Source: Alkaliphilus metalliredigens QYMF (GTDB taxonomy: Bacteria > Bacillota > Clostridia > Peptostreptococcales > Natronincolaceae). From it: DNA of 64,000 bases. A model generated the notes under the pieces. It searched no databases. It was given only the letters and a program-made list of their open reading frames with translations, and was not told the origin of the DNA. Position 1 is the first letter of the stretch. Every line of letters starts with the position of its first letter. Positions 9,711-19,318 of the stretch are shown here, piece by piece. Position numbers and translations under genes: made by a program. The DNA lies in assembly GCF_000016985.1 (NCBI RefSeq), contig NC_009633.1, positions 1,798,001 through 1,862,000 of the forward strand, in the 5' to 3' direction.

Positions 9711-9987
9711 ATGATACCTCCTTGGATGAGTTCAATTATTTTTTAAAAATATACATGTCTGTCATCTCAGTATTATACCAGAAGATTGATAAAATTAAAG
9801 GAGAAATTTCGAAAAACTGATGGCGTTAAAGAAGGTTGTCTTTCATTAAAGGAATTTTAATCAGAATATAGAATGGTTATGAGAGGCATTAAAGATTTGA
9901 TGGTGTAATTTGAGCAAGACCTTTGCGAATAGAGTCACTAACTTTTGTGAAATACTAAAGCTAAAACCTGTAAGTAGGAGGCACACA

Positions 9988-10305
9988 ATGGAAATTATAT
10001 ATAATAAGCTAGTAAGAGATAAAATCCCTGAAATCATTGAATCAAATAATAAAAAATTTCAAATACAACAAGTAGATCAGGAGGAGTATTGTAAACTGCT
10101 AGATCAAAAATTGATGGAAGAAGTAAATGAATATTTGGAATCTGGAAATGTTGAAGAGTTAGCGGATTTATTAGAGGTTATTTATGCCATTGCAGAGACA
10201 AAGGAAATTAGTCTTGAGGAGTTAGAAATTATACGTAAGGGTAAATTATTTGAAAGAGGTGGATTTACCAAAAGAATTAAATTGATTAGAGTCTATGAAG
10301 AATAA
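9988..10305 (+). CDS. MazG-like / phosphoribosyl-ATP pyrophosphohydrolase-like protein
   Basis: A 105-residue all-helical protein starting MEIIYNKLVRDKIPEII, the hallmark of small house-cleaning NTP pyrophosphatases related to HisE/MazG. Acidic metal-binding residues are in EEVNEYLES and ELADLLEVI. The frame stays open upstream to a TTG at 9910, but the AGGAGG at 9977-9982 fixes the ATG at 9988. The gene is followed after 70 bp by cinA on the same strand, which also salvages damaged nucleotides, so a nucleotide-sanitation unit is a reasonable inference. The substrate is unknown. Confidence 0.85.
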   Translation: MEIIYNKLVRDKIPEIIESNNKKFQIQQVDQEEYCKLLDQKLMEEVNEYLESGNVEELADLLEVIYAIAETKEISLEELEIIRKGKLFERGGFTKRIKLIRVYEE

Positions 10306-10374
10306 AATTTCTTTAAAACTAGGGAGGTTTTGATTTTCAATCAAGTTTGATAACTTACGAGGGGGAAACGTAAA

Positions 10375-11610
10375 ATGAAGGCAGAAATATTGGCTATAGG
10401 TACAGAATTGTTGATGGGTGAAATCGTAAATACCAATGCACAGTTTTTAGCGGAAAAACTTGTGGATTTAGGAATATATGTGTATCACCAAAGTGTGGTG
10501 GGAGATAATGAAGAGCGAATAATGCAAGCATATGAATTAGCCTTTTCTCGTTCGGATTTGTTGATTGTTACTGGGGGTCTCGGTCCAACCAAGGATGATA
10601 TGACAAAGGAAGTTGCTGCAAAGTTTTTTAAAAGAGAGTTGGTTTTGCACCCGGAATCATTAGAAATAATGAAGACATTTTTTGATGCTAGAAATCTACC
10701 TCTAAATGAGGGGAATATCAAGCAAGCATACTTTCCAATTGGGGCTAAAATTCTTCCTAATCCCAATGGAACAGCTCCAGGGTGTATGGTTGAAGAGGGA
10801 GGAAAAACATTTATTTTGCTACCAGGGCCTCCTCGGGAGATGATTCCCATGTATGAAAACCATGTTGTTCCACACCTAAAACCTTATCAAAAGAACGTGC
10901 TGGTTTCTAAGGTACTTCATATTGTTGGAATTGGGGAAGGACATATGGTTGAAAAAATAGAAGATATTATTGATGGTCAAAATAACCCCACTGTGGCACC
11001 CTATGCCAAGGCAAAGGGTCTTACCCTAAGGATTACTGCCAGTGGACAAAATCAAAGTATTGCAGAAGGATTAATTAAACCAGTCCAAGAAGCCATACAG
11101 GAACGATTAGGGGAAGATGTTTACGGAGAAGGAGATATTACTTTAGAGGAAGTAGTGGCGAAGAAGTTAATAGAGAAGAAACAAACAATCGCCATTGCAG
11201 AATCCTGTACAGGAGGCATGTTATCAGGAAGATTAACCAATTATCCAGGAATCTCTTCTGTCTTTATGGAAGCAATGATTACCTATAGCAATGAAGCGAA
11301 AATTAAGCGGTTAGATGTGAGTCCACAAACCATAGAAAACTATGGGGCTGTCAGTGAAGAAACTGCTAAAGAGATGGCCATAGGAATGGCACGTACAGCC
11401 AATGCAGATATCGGTTTATCAGTCACGGGAATCGCTGGACCGGGAGGCGGTACAGTGGACAAACCAGTTGGACTAGTCTATATTGGTCTGTACTTAAACG
11501 GTCAAATGCAAGCTAAAAAACTGATCGTATCAGGAGACCGACAGCGAGTTAGAAAGCTAACAACAACCTACGCTCTAGATTTTCTAAGAAGACAATTGAT
11601 GAAGGTATAG
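10375..11610 (+). CDS. cinA: CinA-like protein (competence/damage-inducible; NMN deamidase family)
   Basis: A 411-residue two-domain protein. The N-terminal molybdopterin-binding-like (COG1058) domain begins AEILAIGTELLMGEIVNTN and acts as an ADP-ribose/CoA pyrophosphatase in characterised homologues. The C-terminal CinA domain, with the AESCTGG motif near residue 277 and GIAGPGGGT near 362, is the nicotinamide-nucleotide amidase used in pyridine nucleotide recycling. Both motif sets are intact. It sits 70 bp after the MazG-like gene and 85 bp before the HD-GYP gene. Confidence 0.95.
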   Translation: MKAEILAIGTELLMGEIVNTNAQFLAEKLVDLGIYVYHQSVVGDNEERIMQAYELAFSRSDLLIVTGGLGPTKDDMTKEVAAKFFKRELVLHPESLEIMKTFFDARNLPLNEGNIKQAYFPIGAKILPNPNGTAPGCMVEEGGKTFILLPGPPREMIPMYENHVVPHLKPYQKNVLVSKVLHIVGIGEGHMVEKIEDIIDGQNNPTVAPYAKAKGLTLRITASGQNQSIAEGLIKPVQEAIQERLGEDVYGEGDITLEEVVAKKLIEKKQTIAIAESCTGGMLSGRLTNYPGISSVFMEAMITYSNEAKIKRLDVSPQTIENYGAVSEETAKEMAIGMARTANADIGLSVTGIAGPGGGTVDKPVGLVYIGLYLNGQMQAKKLIVSGDRQRVRKLTTTYALDFLRRQLMKV

Positions 11611-11694
11611 ATCTGTTAAAGTATGGTATAATGAAATAAGAGGATATTCGACAGCAAATGACATGACAAAATGAAGTGAGAGAGGAATATTAGC

Positions 11695-12849
11695 ATGAGA
11701 TTAGTCCCGATTAATTGTATAAAAGAAGGAAGTTATCTGGCTCAAACAATTTATGATAAAGAAGGAAGAGTCCTGCTACAGGAGGGCGTTATCCTTAACG
11801 ATAGCTTATTGCAAAAAGTAAAAGACAATGCTATTTATATGATTTATGTCAATGATGAGTATAGTCAAAATGAAATTGAAGATATTATTAAACCTCAATT
11901 AAGAATTGCTGCCACAAAGTCTATTAGGGATACATTTGGGGCATTTGAAAAACATAAAAATGATGAATCCATGAAAAAAAACCCTGCTCAAATCAAACGG
12001 ACAGCACTACAGGAAAAAGAAGCTGTCAATCAATTAAATAATATATCGAAAAGCATGGTGGACGAAATATTATTCAATAAAAATCTACTAATCAATATGG
12101 TGGATATAAAATGTCTAGATAGCTATACCTATCAGCACTCTGTTAATGTGGCAGTACTTTCCTTGGTGCTTGGGATAGAACTAGGTTTGAATCGTAAAGA
12201 GTTATACGACCTATGTATCGGTGCAATGCTTCATGATATTGGTCGTGTGATGACACCTAGCAATATATTAGCAAAAGAAGGAAAGTTAACGGACGCAGAG
12301 TATGCCATTGTGAAGGAACATGCAGTCAAGGGGTATGAGTATTTAAAAGAAAATTATGATCTATCAGTTCCCGCTAGGATGATTGCCCTGCAACATCATG
12401 AAAGAGTGGATGGCACGGGATATCCACAGGGGTTAAAAGATGAACAAATCCATAAACTGTCCAAAATTGTAGGGATCGCTAATGTATATGATGCATTAAC
12501 TTCAGACAGGCCCTATCGTAGAGCATTTCCTCCAAATGAAGCAATAGAGCTAATTATGGGTGGGGCAGGACGGTTTTTTGATTTTGAAATGGCGAAAATT
12601 TTTGTGCGGAAAGTCAATCCTTATCCCGAAGGAACATTGGTGAAATTGAGTAATGGGGAGTATGGTGTTGTGCAAGAAGTGTATCCCAATTACCCACTAA
12701 GACCTAAGGTTCAAATTATCAAGCAAAACGCCACACATATTGAAATCATAATAGTAGACTTATTGAAAGAATGTAATGTTGTGATTGAAAAAATCCAGTA
12801 TGAGGCACCTGATAATTCAGTTCAAACTTATTTAAAGAATAAAAATTAA
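11695..12849 (+). CDS. HD-GYP domain protein (probable c-di-GMP phosphodiesterase)
   Basis: A 384-residue protein. An N-terminal region of about 130 residues without a recognised domain is followed by an HD-GYP domain. The HD pair is in MLHDIGR (about residue 179) and the GYP signature in HHERVDGTGYPQGL (about 237-250); the YDALTSDRPYR segment is also present, so the catalytic metal centre looks complete. Such proteins linearise cyclic di-GMP to pGpG or GMP in the cytoplasm. No transmembrane segment is visible, and the input sensed by the N-terminus is unknown. GAGAGGA precedes the ATG. Confidence 0.9.
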   Translation: MRLVPINCIKEGSYLAQTIYDKEGRVLLQEGVILNDSLLQKVKDNAIYMIYVNDEYSQNEIEDIIKPQLRIAATKSIRDTFGAFEKHKNDESMKKNPAQIKRTALQEKEAVNQLNNISKSMVDEILFNKNLLINMVDIKCLDSYTYQHSVNVAVLSLVLGIELGLNRKELYDLCIGAMLHDIGRVMTPSNILAKEGKLTDAEYAIVKEHAVKGYEYLKENYDLSVPARMIALQHHERVDGTGYPQGLKDEQIHKLSKIVGIANVYDALTSDRPYRRAFPPNEAIELIMGGAGRFFDFEMAKIFVRKVNPYPEGTLVKLSNGEYGVVQEVYPNYPLRPKVQIIKQNATHIEIIIVDLLKECNVVIEKIQYEAPDNSVQTYLKNKN

Positions 12850-12852
12850 AAC

Positions 12853-12877
12853 AAAGCTCTCCATTAGGAGGGCTTTT
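12853..12877 (+). terminator. Terminator after HD-GYP gene
   Basis: AAAGCTCTCC pairs with GGAGGGCTTT (one G-T pair) around ATTA, followed by a T run. Confidence 0.8.
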
Positions 12878-13104
12878 GAATTGAGAGAAAAATAGAGGTC
12901 TAGAATCAGTACTTGAAAGGGCTATTTTTACTTTGAACCACGACAAAAATAGAGTAAGGAAGAATAAAATGGATACAATATTAGATGGTAGTCATTTATA
13001 AAAATATTCTGTGAATCACTGGTGTAGAAGGAGAATAGATAATTTTGTAGAATGTTAAACAATGCTGAAATATGCAATTTTATGAATACAAAAGGAGGAT
13101 AAAA

Positions 13105-14058
13105 ATGAAAAAAATTCTAGTAACAGGTGCTTTAGGACAAATTGGAACAGAACTTGTCATGAAGATGCGAGATATGTATGGTGCCAACAATGTAATCGCC
13201 AGTAGTAGAAGTAAAAGAAAAGAAACAGAGGTAACTGAATCAGGACCCTTTGAGTTAGTTGATGTGGTCAATGCACAACAAATTGCAGATGCTGTGAAAA
13301 AGCATAATGTGGATACCGTGGTGAACTTAGCTGCGATTCTGTCAGCTTCAGGAGAAGCGAATCCCTCAGGAACCTGGGATATCAATATGGGAGGACTATA
13401 TAATATACTAGAGGTTGCCAGGGAAAATAATTGTGCAGTCTGCACACCGAGTTCCATTGCTGTATTTGGACCCTCTACACCAAAGGAGCAAACTCCACAA
13501 GACACTGTGATGAGACCTACCACAATGTATGGGGTCACAAAGGTTGCAGGTGAGCTACTTTGTGACTATTATCATATGAAATTTAATGTAGATACAAGAG
13601 GGATGCGATATCCAGGATTGATATCTAATAAAGCACTACCAGGTGGGGGAACAACTGATTATGCAGTACATATTTATTATGAAGCACTAAAGCACAAAAA
13701 ATATGAATGTTTCCTAGATAAGGGTACACGTATGGATATGATGTATATGCCAGATGCCCTCAATGCAGTAATTCAATTAATGGAAGCGGATCCAGCAAAG
13801 TTAATTCATCGAAATGCTTTTAATGTCACTGCTATGAGTTTCGATCCCGAAGGAATTGCAGCGGAAATTAGAAAACATATTCCAGAGTTTGAATTAACTT
13901 ATAATGTTAATCAAGATATTCAAAAGATAGCCAATTCTTGGCCAGATTCTTTAGATGACAGTCAGGCAAGAAAACAGTGGAATTGGAATCCAAAATATGA
14001 CTTAGCTTCTATGACAGAAGACATGTTGACTGAATTAAAAAAGAAGCTAAATATTTAG
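13105..14058 (+). CDS. tdh: SDR-type L-threonine 3-dehydrogenase
   Basis: A 317-residue extended short-chain dehydrogenase. The NAD-binding Rossmann motif is VTGALGQIGTEL near residue 6 and the catalytic YGVTK is near 145. Segments such as RYPGLIS, PGGGTTDYAV and MMYMPDALNA resemble the SDR-type L-threonine 3-dehydrogenases rather than sugar epimerases. The enzyme would oxidise L-threonine to 2-amino-3-ketobutyrate. The AAAGGAGG at 13091 places the start at 13105, not at the upstream in-frame ATG at 13072. A D-threonine aldolase-like gene follows two genes downstream, suggesting threonine catabolism. Confidence 0.85.
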   Translation: MKKILVTGALGQIGTELVMKMRDMYGANNVIASSRSKRKETEVTESGPFELVDVVNAQQIADAVKKHNVDTVVNLAAILSASGEANPSGTWDINMGGLYNILEVARENNCAVCTPSSIAVFGPSTPKEQTPQDTVMRPTTMYGVTKVAGELLCDYYHMKFNVDTRGMRYPGLISNKALPGGGTTDYAVHIYYEALKHKKYECFLDKGTRMDMMYMPDALNAVIQLMEADPAKLIHRNAFNVTAMSFDPEGIAAEIRKHIPEFELTYNVNQDIQKIANSWPDSLDDSQARKQWNWNPKYDLASMTEDMLTELKKKLNI

Positions 14059-14153
14059 TCGAGGAAATTGTTTTTTAAAAATCTGTATTACATTCTACAT
14101 CTTACATCTTCTGGAATGGTTGCTTGATAAAGATAATGATTAATTTGTCTGAT

Positions 14154-14168
14154 TAATAATAATTATCA
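14154..14168 (+). promoter_or_regulatory. Fur-like box upstream of rpsD
   Basis: This 15-mer agrees with the 7-1-7 Fur consensus TGATAATNATTATCA at 13 of 14 positions. A second partial match starts at 14131. It lies just upstream of a likely promoter (TTACAG at 14170, 16-bp spacer, TATACT at 14192). Zur and PerR boxes are similar, so the regulator is not certain. Confidence 0.5.
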
Positions 14169-14251
14169 TTTACAGCTAGAGTGATTCATGCTATACTTTA
14201 AGAGTATTATTCGCGGGCTGCTGAACTACATGAATTTGAGGAGGAAATAGT

Positions 14252-14848
14252 TTGGCAAAAATGATGGAACCACGCTTTAAATTAAGTCGTCGGTTAGGTG
14301 TAAATGTATATGGACATCCAAAGGCAATGAATCGAGCTGGAAATGGATCCTATAGAGGCAGTAAAAAACTGTCTAATTACGGAATTCAGCTTTTGGAAAA
14401 ACAAAAGCTAAGAGCTTATTACGGTGTCATGGAAAAACAATTCAAATTATATGTTGATAAGGCAATGCAGTCTACAGGTGTTACTGGAGAAGTTCTGATA
14501 CAGTCACTAGAATGCAGACTAGACAATATGGTATACCGAATGGGATTTGCAAGCTCTATTCGAGAAGCGAGACAGATGGTGAATCATGGACATCTATTGG
14601 TTAATGGACAAAAGGTGGATATCCCTTCCTATGGATTAAAGTTAGGTGATGAAGTTTCATTAAGAGAAAAATCACAACAAGTTGAAAAATATATCAGTAA
14701 CTTTACTCATTTCGAGGGTCAGACCTTAAGCTATATAGATAAAAACATTGAAATGCTAACCACAAAGCTAGTGGCAATTCCTAGCAGAGAAGAAATACCC
14801 ATTGAAGTTAATGACCATTTGGTTGTTGAATATTATTCACGAAGATAA
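14252..14848 (+). CDS. rpsD: 30S ribosomal protein S4, cysteine-free form
   Basis: A 198-residue S4 protein that nucleates 16S rRNA folding in the small subunit. The S4 RNA-binding domain is clear ([17 protein letters not shown] near residue 90, then [10 protein letters not shown]). The N-terminal segment lacks the Cys residues that bind zinc in the C+ type of S4. The gene begins with TTG, 6 nt after GAGGAGG. It stands alone rather than in the S13-S11-rpoA operon, which suggests a paralogue or a relocated gene. A Fur-like box precedes it, compatible with use when metal is scarce. A terminator follows. Confidence 0.93.
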
Positions 14849-14853
14849 TTGAT

Positions 14854-14887
14854 AAAAGGGAATCCTAATATAATGGGTTCCCTTTTT
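14854..14887 (+). terminator. Terminator after rpsD
   Basis: AAAAGGGAATCC pairs with GGGTTCCCTTTT (one G-T pair), followed by T residues. Confidence 0.85.
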
Positions 14888-14995
14888 ACTTATTCAAAAG
14901 ACAATTTGTGTCATTTTCAAAATCATATGTTAAAATAACAGAAGAAGGACTACATATGAAACATACATCACTAAAAATAGAAAGGGGAGGGGCAA

Positions 14996-16099
14996 ATGAA
15001 TATAAAGGACTTAGATACACCCTGTCTGGTTGTAGATTTGGATCAACTGGAAAAAAATATTGAAGAGATGGGTGTCTTAGCTAAAGATCATGGGGTGGCC
15101 CTATGGCCTATGGTTAAAACCCATAAGAGTGAGTATATTGTGAAGAAACAGTTGGAAAACGGAGCAGAGGGGGTGTTGGCTGCAAAGCTAGGAGAAGCAG
15201 AAAAGATGGTGGAGGCAGGGGCCAAAAAAGTCATGATGGCCTACCCGATTATTGGTGAAGGCAAACTTAAGAGATTAGTTGCCCTCACTGAAAAAGCCGA
15301 AGTGTTTTGCAGTATAGATTCTCTTGAAGTAGCGGAAATTCTAAATGAGAAGGCAATCACTGAAGGCATTGTATTTCAATGTATCATTTTGATTGACAGT
15401 GGGCTGAAGCGTCTAGGAATCGCCCCCCATGAGGTGAAAAAGTTTTATAATAGCCTTGCAAGACTACAGGGCATTAAAATTGTTGGGGTGGGAACCCATG
15501 GGGGACATGTTTATGGCGCCATGAATACAGAATCTGTGATGAAAGCTGGGGAGGAAGAAAAACAGTCGGTTCTTAAAGCCAGTGAAATACTTGAAGGGCT
15601 AGGTGTGACCTGCCATATCATTGCATTAGGGAGCACACCTACAGTTATGGTAATGGAGTCTTATAAAGGAATTAAGCAGATTCGTCCTGGGAATTATGTT
15701 TTTTATGATGCCATTCAAGTGGCATTGGGGGTTGTCCCCCTTGAAAATTGTGCATTGCGGTTATTGACCACAGTACTGAGTGTTCCAGAAGCAGGAAGAG
15801 CCATCATTGATGGAGGCAGTAAGATGCTAGGCTTAGATGCAGGAGCACATGGCAATACAAATATTAGAGGCTATGGCATTGTCAAAGAAAAGCCATGGAT
15901 TGTGGTGCAAGGTTTATCTGAGGAACTAGGAAAGCTAAGCTATCATCCTGATGAGGTCAATCTCAAAGTAGGAGAACGATTAGAAATCATACCTAATCAT
16001 GCTTGCAGCGTTGCCAATCTAGTGGAGAAAATCTATGGTGTACGAAATAATGAAGTTGTAGAAGAAATTATTGTTACCGCCAGGGGACTTTCCCAATAA
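14996..16099 (+). CDS. D-threonine aldolase / D-serine dehydratase-like PLP enzyme (fold type III)
   Basis: A 367-residue protein of the alanine-racemase-like N-terminal domain plus D-serine dehydratase-like C-terminal domain family (COG3616). The PLP lysine is in MVKTHKS near residue 38, and the conserved metal-binding His/Cys pair of the C-terminal domain is in NHACSV near 340. Family members cleave D-threonine or 3-hydroxy-aspartate, or dehydrate D-serine; sequence alone does not separate them. AGGGGAGGGG precedes the ATG. The nearby threonine dehydrogenase gene makes hydroxy-amino-acid breakdown a reasonable context. Confidence 0.85.
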   Translation: MNIKDLDTPCLVVDLDQLEKNIEEMGVLAKDHGVALWPMVKTHKSEYIVKKQLENGAEGVLAAKLGEAEKMVEAGAKKVMMAYPIIGEGKLKRLVALTEKAEVFCSIDSLEVAEILNEKAITEGIVFQCIILIDSGLKRLGIAPHEVKKFYNSLARLQGIKIVGVGTHGGHVYGAMNTESVMKAGEEEKQSVLKASEILEGLGVTCHIIALGSTPTVMVMESYKGIKQIRPGNYVFYDAIQVALGVVPLENCALRLLTTVLSVPEAGRAIIDGGSKMLGLDAGAHGNTNIRGYGIVKEKPWIVVQGLSEELGKLSYHPDEVNLKVGERLEIIPNHACSVANLVEKIYGVRNNEVVEEIIVTARGLSQ

Positions 16100-16140
16100 A
16101 ACAAGCCTTAGTTCTTTTTAAAAGAACTAAGGCTTGTTTT
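16098..16140 (+). terminator. Strong bidirectional terminator after D-threonine aldolase-like gene
   Basis: A perfect 21-bp stem (16098-16118 paired with 16120-16140) overlaps the stop codon and faces the converging parvulin gene. A and T runs flank both sides. Confidence 0.9.
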
Positions 16141-16149
16141 GCAATGTGA

Positions 16150-16899
16150 CTAAACGTTAAGGGTTACTGTGAATTGACCCTTTAACGCTTCAATTTTATC
16201 AAAGTATGCTTTTTGTTGCTTTTGAGATAATAATTGTTGGTTTAATTGATCCTTTACCTCAGCAAGAGATTTCTCTTGTGCTGGTTTTTGATCAACAACT
16301 TTAATGATATGGTAACCAAATTGAGTTTTAACAGGCTCACTCACGGTATCAACTTCCATATTAAATGCAGCTTCTTCAAACTCTGGTACCATTTGACCTT
16401 GTGCAAATAGACCTAAGTCTCCACCTTTAGCATTAGAAGGACAACTAGAATGCTTTGTAGCTGCTTCTTCGAAGGATAAACCTTCTTTTAATTCAGCTAA
16501 AACCCCTTGGGCTTTTTCTTCACTGTCTACTAAAATATGGCTTGCTTGTACTTGTGCAGGCTGCTCGAATTGTGCCTTGTTTTCAGTGTAGTAGTTAGTA
16601 ATTTCACTGTCAGTGATTGTAATGTCACGTAATAACTTGTTGATAGCATACTGCTTTAGTAAGTTTTCCTTCATTTTTTCAAGGTCAGCTTGGTATGCAT
16701 CTTCTTTTTCTAAGTTCTCTTCTTTAGCTAATAAGTAAAAAAGCTCTTGGTTGACTAGTTCATTGACTAATCTTTTTTGTCCGTCCTCAGATTGCAACTG
16801 CATGGCCATTTGAGGATCTAATGTTTTCATTAGCGCTTCCACATCTTGTTTCGTAATATTTTTTTCTCCAACAACTGCTAAAACATTCTTATTCTCCAT
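16150..16899 (-). CDS. Peptidyl-prolyl cis-trans isomerase, parvulin family (cytosolic PrsA-like)
   Basis: A 249-residue foldase. A SurA/PrsA-like helical N-terminal region (about 1-110) is followed by one parvulin domain (about 114-210) containing ASHILV, GGDLGLFAQGQM and FGYHIIKV. It accelerates proline isomerisation during protein folding. Unlike PrsA there is no signal peptide or lipobox: the protein begins MENKNVLAVVGEKNIT and so should remain in the cytoplasm. It converges on the aldolase-like gene through a shared terminator. Confidence 0.9.
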   Translation of the reverse strand: MENKNVLAVVGEKNITKQDVEALMKTLDPQMAMQLQSEDGQKRLVNELVNQELFYLLAKEENLEKEDAYQADLEKMKENLLKQYAINKLLRDITITDSEITNYYTENKAQFEQPAQVQASHILVDSEEKAQGVLAELKEGLSFEEAATKHSSCPSNAKGGDLGLFAQGQMVPEFEEAAFNMEVDTVSEPVKTQFGYHIIKVVDQKPAQEKSLAEVKDQLNQQLLSQKQQKAYFDKIEALKGQFTVTLNV

Positions 16900-17167
16900 G
16901 ATTAATACGCTCCTTTATAAAGTATTCATTGCAAGCATAACAAAAAAAAACAGTTTTGTCCAATAATGCAAGCAATTCTAATCAATAATATCGTGGGTTT
17001 TATGACAAAATAAGATAGAATAACATAAAATGATAACTCCTAAAAACAAATAAGTCAATTAATTAATCAAAAAAAGATTGCGTAATTTGATGTTTTATGC
17101 TAAAATCTTACTATTGTCCACCTATTGGCTGGGAAAAAAATGAATATAGTAAAGGAAGTTGAGAAAA

Positions 17168-18979
17168 ATGAAAAGATCAGACATTAGAAATATAGCAATT
17201 ATTGCCCATGTAGATCATGGTAAAACAACATTAGTAGATCAAATGCTAAGACAAAGTGGTACATTTCGTAGCAATGAAGTAGTAGAAGAAAGAGTGATGG
17301 ACTCTAATGACCTAGAGCGTGAGAGAGGGATTACGATTCTATCAAAAAACACTGCCATTGCTTACGAAAATGTGAAAATCAATATTATTGATACACCGGG
17401 CCATGCAGACTTTGGTGGAGAAGTTGAGCGGATTATGAAGATGGTAGACGGTGTATTATTAGTGGTAGATGCCTCTGAAGGACCAATGCCACAAACAAGA
17501 TTTGTTTTACAAAAAGCATTAAAGCAAGGTGTCAAGCCCTTGGTTGTCATTAACAAAATTGACCGTCCAGAAGCCCGACCGGATGAAGTGGTGGATGAGG
17601 TCTTAGACTTATTTATTGAATTAGGTGCAGATGAGCATCAAATTAACTTTCCAGTGCTTTACGCTTCAGCGAAGGATGGAATCGCAAAAAAATATGTTGA
17701 AGATGAAAGCACAAATATGAAACCATTATTTGATGGCATTTTAGAACATATTCCATGTCCTGAAGGAGATGAAAATGATAGCCTTCAGTTACTGATATCT
17801 AATATAGATTATAACAAATATATTGGAAGAGTTGGAATTGGAAAAATTCAAAGAGGATCAATCAAAAAGGGTCAAATGGCTGTATTGGTCGACGCAGACA
17901 GCAAGGAAATCAATGTTAAGATAACGAATCTATATCACTATCAAGGATTAAATCGAGTTGAAACTGATCAGGCACACATTGGAGAAATCGTGGCCATATC
18001 AGGAATTGAAAAGATCAACATCGGAGACACTGTGTGTGGAACTGAAAAGGTAGAGGCTTTAGAAACAATTAAAGTAGATGCACCTACCATTTCCATGAAC
18101 TTTATGGTCAATGACAGCCCGCTGTCAGGGCGTGAAGGTGATTTCGTCACCAGTAGACACCTAAAGGAACGACTAGAAAGAGAGATGCTGTCTAACGTAG
18201 CCATGAAGCTAGAGGAGATTTCTGCTGATTCCCACAAGATTTTAGGAAGAGGAGAGCTACACATCTCGATTCTGATTGAAACCATGAGAAGAGAAGGATA
18301 TGAATTTGCTGTTTCTCGTCCAGAGGTGATTACGAAAAGAACTGAAGAGGGTCTATTTGAACCAATAGAACGTCTTTATGTAGAGGTACCGGAAGAAAGC
18401 ATGAGTTCAGTAATTGAAAAGCTTGGACAAAGAAAAGCAGAAATGGTCAATATGGTACCCACAGGTACAGGTGTCATGAAGCTAGAATTCCGTATACCAG
18501 CTAGAGGTTTGATTGGTTATCGCTCTGAATTCTTGACAGATACAAAAGGTTATGGTTTATTCCATCACTTGTTTGATGGATATGACAAGCATAAAGGGGA
18601 AATTCGTAGTAGAACAAGAGGATCCCTAATTGCTTCTGAATCAGGAACCGCAGTAGCATACGGTCTTCATAGTTCTCAAGAGCGGGGAAAACTGTTTATT
18701 GGAGCTGGAACAGATGTCTATGAAGGAATGGTTGTGGGTGAAAGCGCAAGATTCGAAGACGTTGTCGTCAATGTTTGTAAGAAAAAGCAACAAACCAATG
18801 TAAGATCATCAGGAACTGATGATGCAACGAAGCTTACACCTGCTACAATACTTTCTTTAGAACAGTCCTTGGAATTCATCAATGATGATGAATTAGTCGA
18901 AATGACACCAAAGAGTATTCGATTAAGAAAGAAAATCTTAAATAAGACAATAAGAGAAAGATCTGAGAGAAAAAAATAA
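17168..18979 (+). CDS. typA: Ribosome-associated GTPase BipA/TypA
   Basis: A 603-residue translational GTPase that binds the ribosome and supports subunit assembly and stress adaptation. The P-loop is IAHVDHGKTT near residue 11, switch II is DTPGHADFGGE near 74, and NKID is near 128. EF-G-like domains III and V and the BipA-specific C-terminus (GTDVYEGMVVGE, RSSGTDDATKL) are present. An in-frame TTG at 17159 is too close to the AAAGGA at 17151; the ATG at 17168 is preferred. Monocistronic. Confidence 0.96.
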   Translation: MKRSDIRNIAIIAHVDHGKTTLVDQMLRQSGTFRSNEVVEERVMDSNDLERERGITILSKNTAIAYENVKINIIDTPGHADFGGEVERIMKMVDGVLLVVDASEGPMPQTRFVLQKALKQGVKPLVVINKIDRPEARPDEVVDEVLDLFIELGADEHQINFPVLYASAKDGIAKKYVEDESTNMKPLFDGILEHIPCPEGDENDSLQLLISNIDYNKYIGRVGIGKIQRGSIKKGQMAVLVDADSKEINVKITNLYHYQGLNRVETDQAHIGEIVAISGIEKINIGDTVCGTEKVEALETIKVDAPTISMNFMVNDSPLSGREGDFVTSRHLKERLEREMLSNVAMKLEEISADSHKILGRGELHISILIETMRREGYEFAVSRPEVITKRTEEGLFEPIERLYVEVPEESMSSVIEKLGQRKAEMVNMVPTGTGVMKLEFRIPARGLIGYRSEFLTDTKGYGLFHHLFDGYDKHKGEIRSRTRGSLIASESGTAVAYGLHSSQERGKLFIGAGTDVYEGMVVGESARFEDVVVNVCKKKQQTNVRSSGTDDATKLTPATILSLEQSLEFINDDELVEMTPKSIRLRKKILNKTIRERSERKK

Positions 18980-19040
18980 TTTCATAATCGATAGAATGAA
19001 ACTTTCATTAGATTTTATTTAACTCAATATAATAGATAGA

Positions 19041-19074
19041 GGAGCATAGTCAACTGATTATGCTCTTTGTTTTG
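19041..19074 (+). terminator. Terminator after typA
   Basis: GAGCATAGTC pairs with GATTATGCTC (one G-T pair) around AACT, followed by TTTGTTTT. Confidence 0.8.
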
Positions 19075-19227
19075 GAATAAAAACGTAGAGATAAGCAATA
19101 TTAAATCATAGAGTTGCTTATCTCTGGTCACTTTTTTATCGTTTCTTTAAAATATTTTTACAGATCTTTAATTCTTCTTTAGAAATATGCTTTATAATAG
19201 AGAGTAAGAACCCAAGACATCTCCAAG

Positions 19228-19273
19228 AAAATAATCAGTTAATATAAGGGTATATTTTGACCGATTATTTTTG
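19228..19273 (+). terminator. Hairpin terminator upstream of the deacetylase gene
   Basis: AAATAATC and GATTATTT close a long imperfect stem with an inner AATATA/TATATT helix, followed by TTTTTGTTG. It lies 45 bp before the deacetylase start, so it may be a leader attenuator or simply a second stop for upstream transcripts. Confidence 0.55.
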
Positions 19274-19318
19274 TTGCGATGCCTATATGAACCATGACTA
19301 GAGAGGAGAACGACACAA

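Noticed and set aside
12746-12946. Minus-strand ORF of 66 codons at the end of the HD-GYP gene
   Set aside because: It is antisense to a well-supported gene and its terminator and has no ribosome-binding site.
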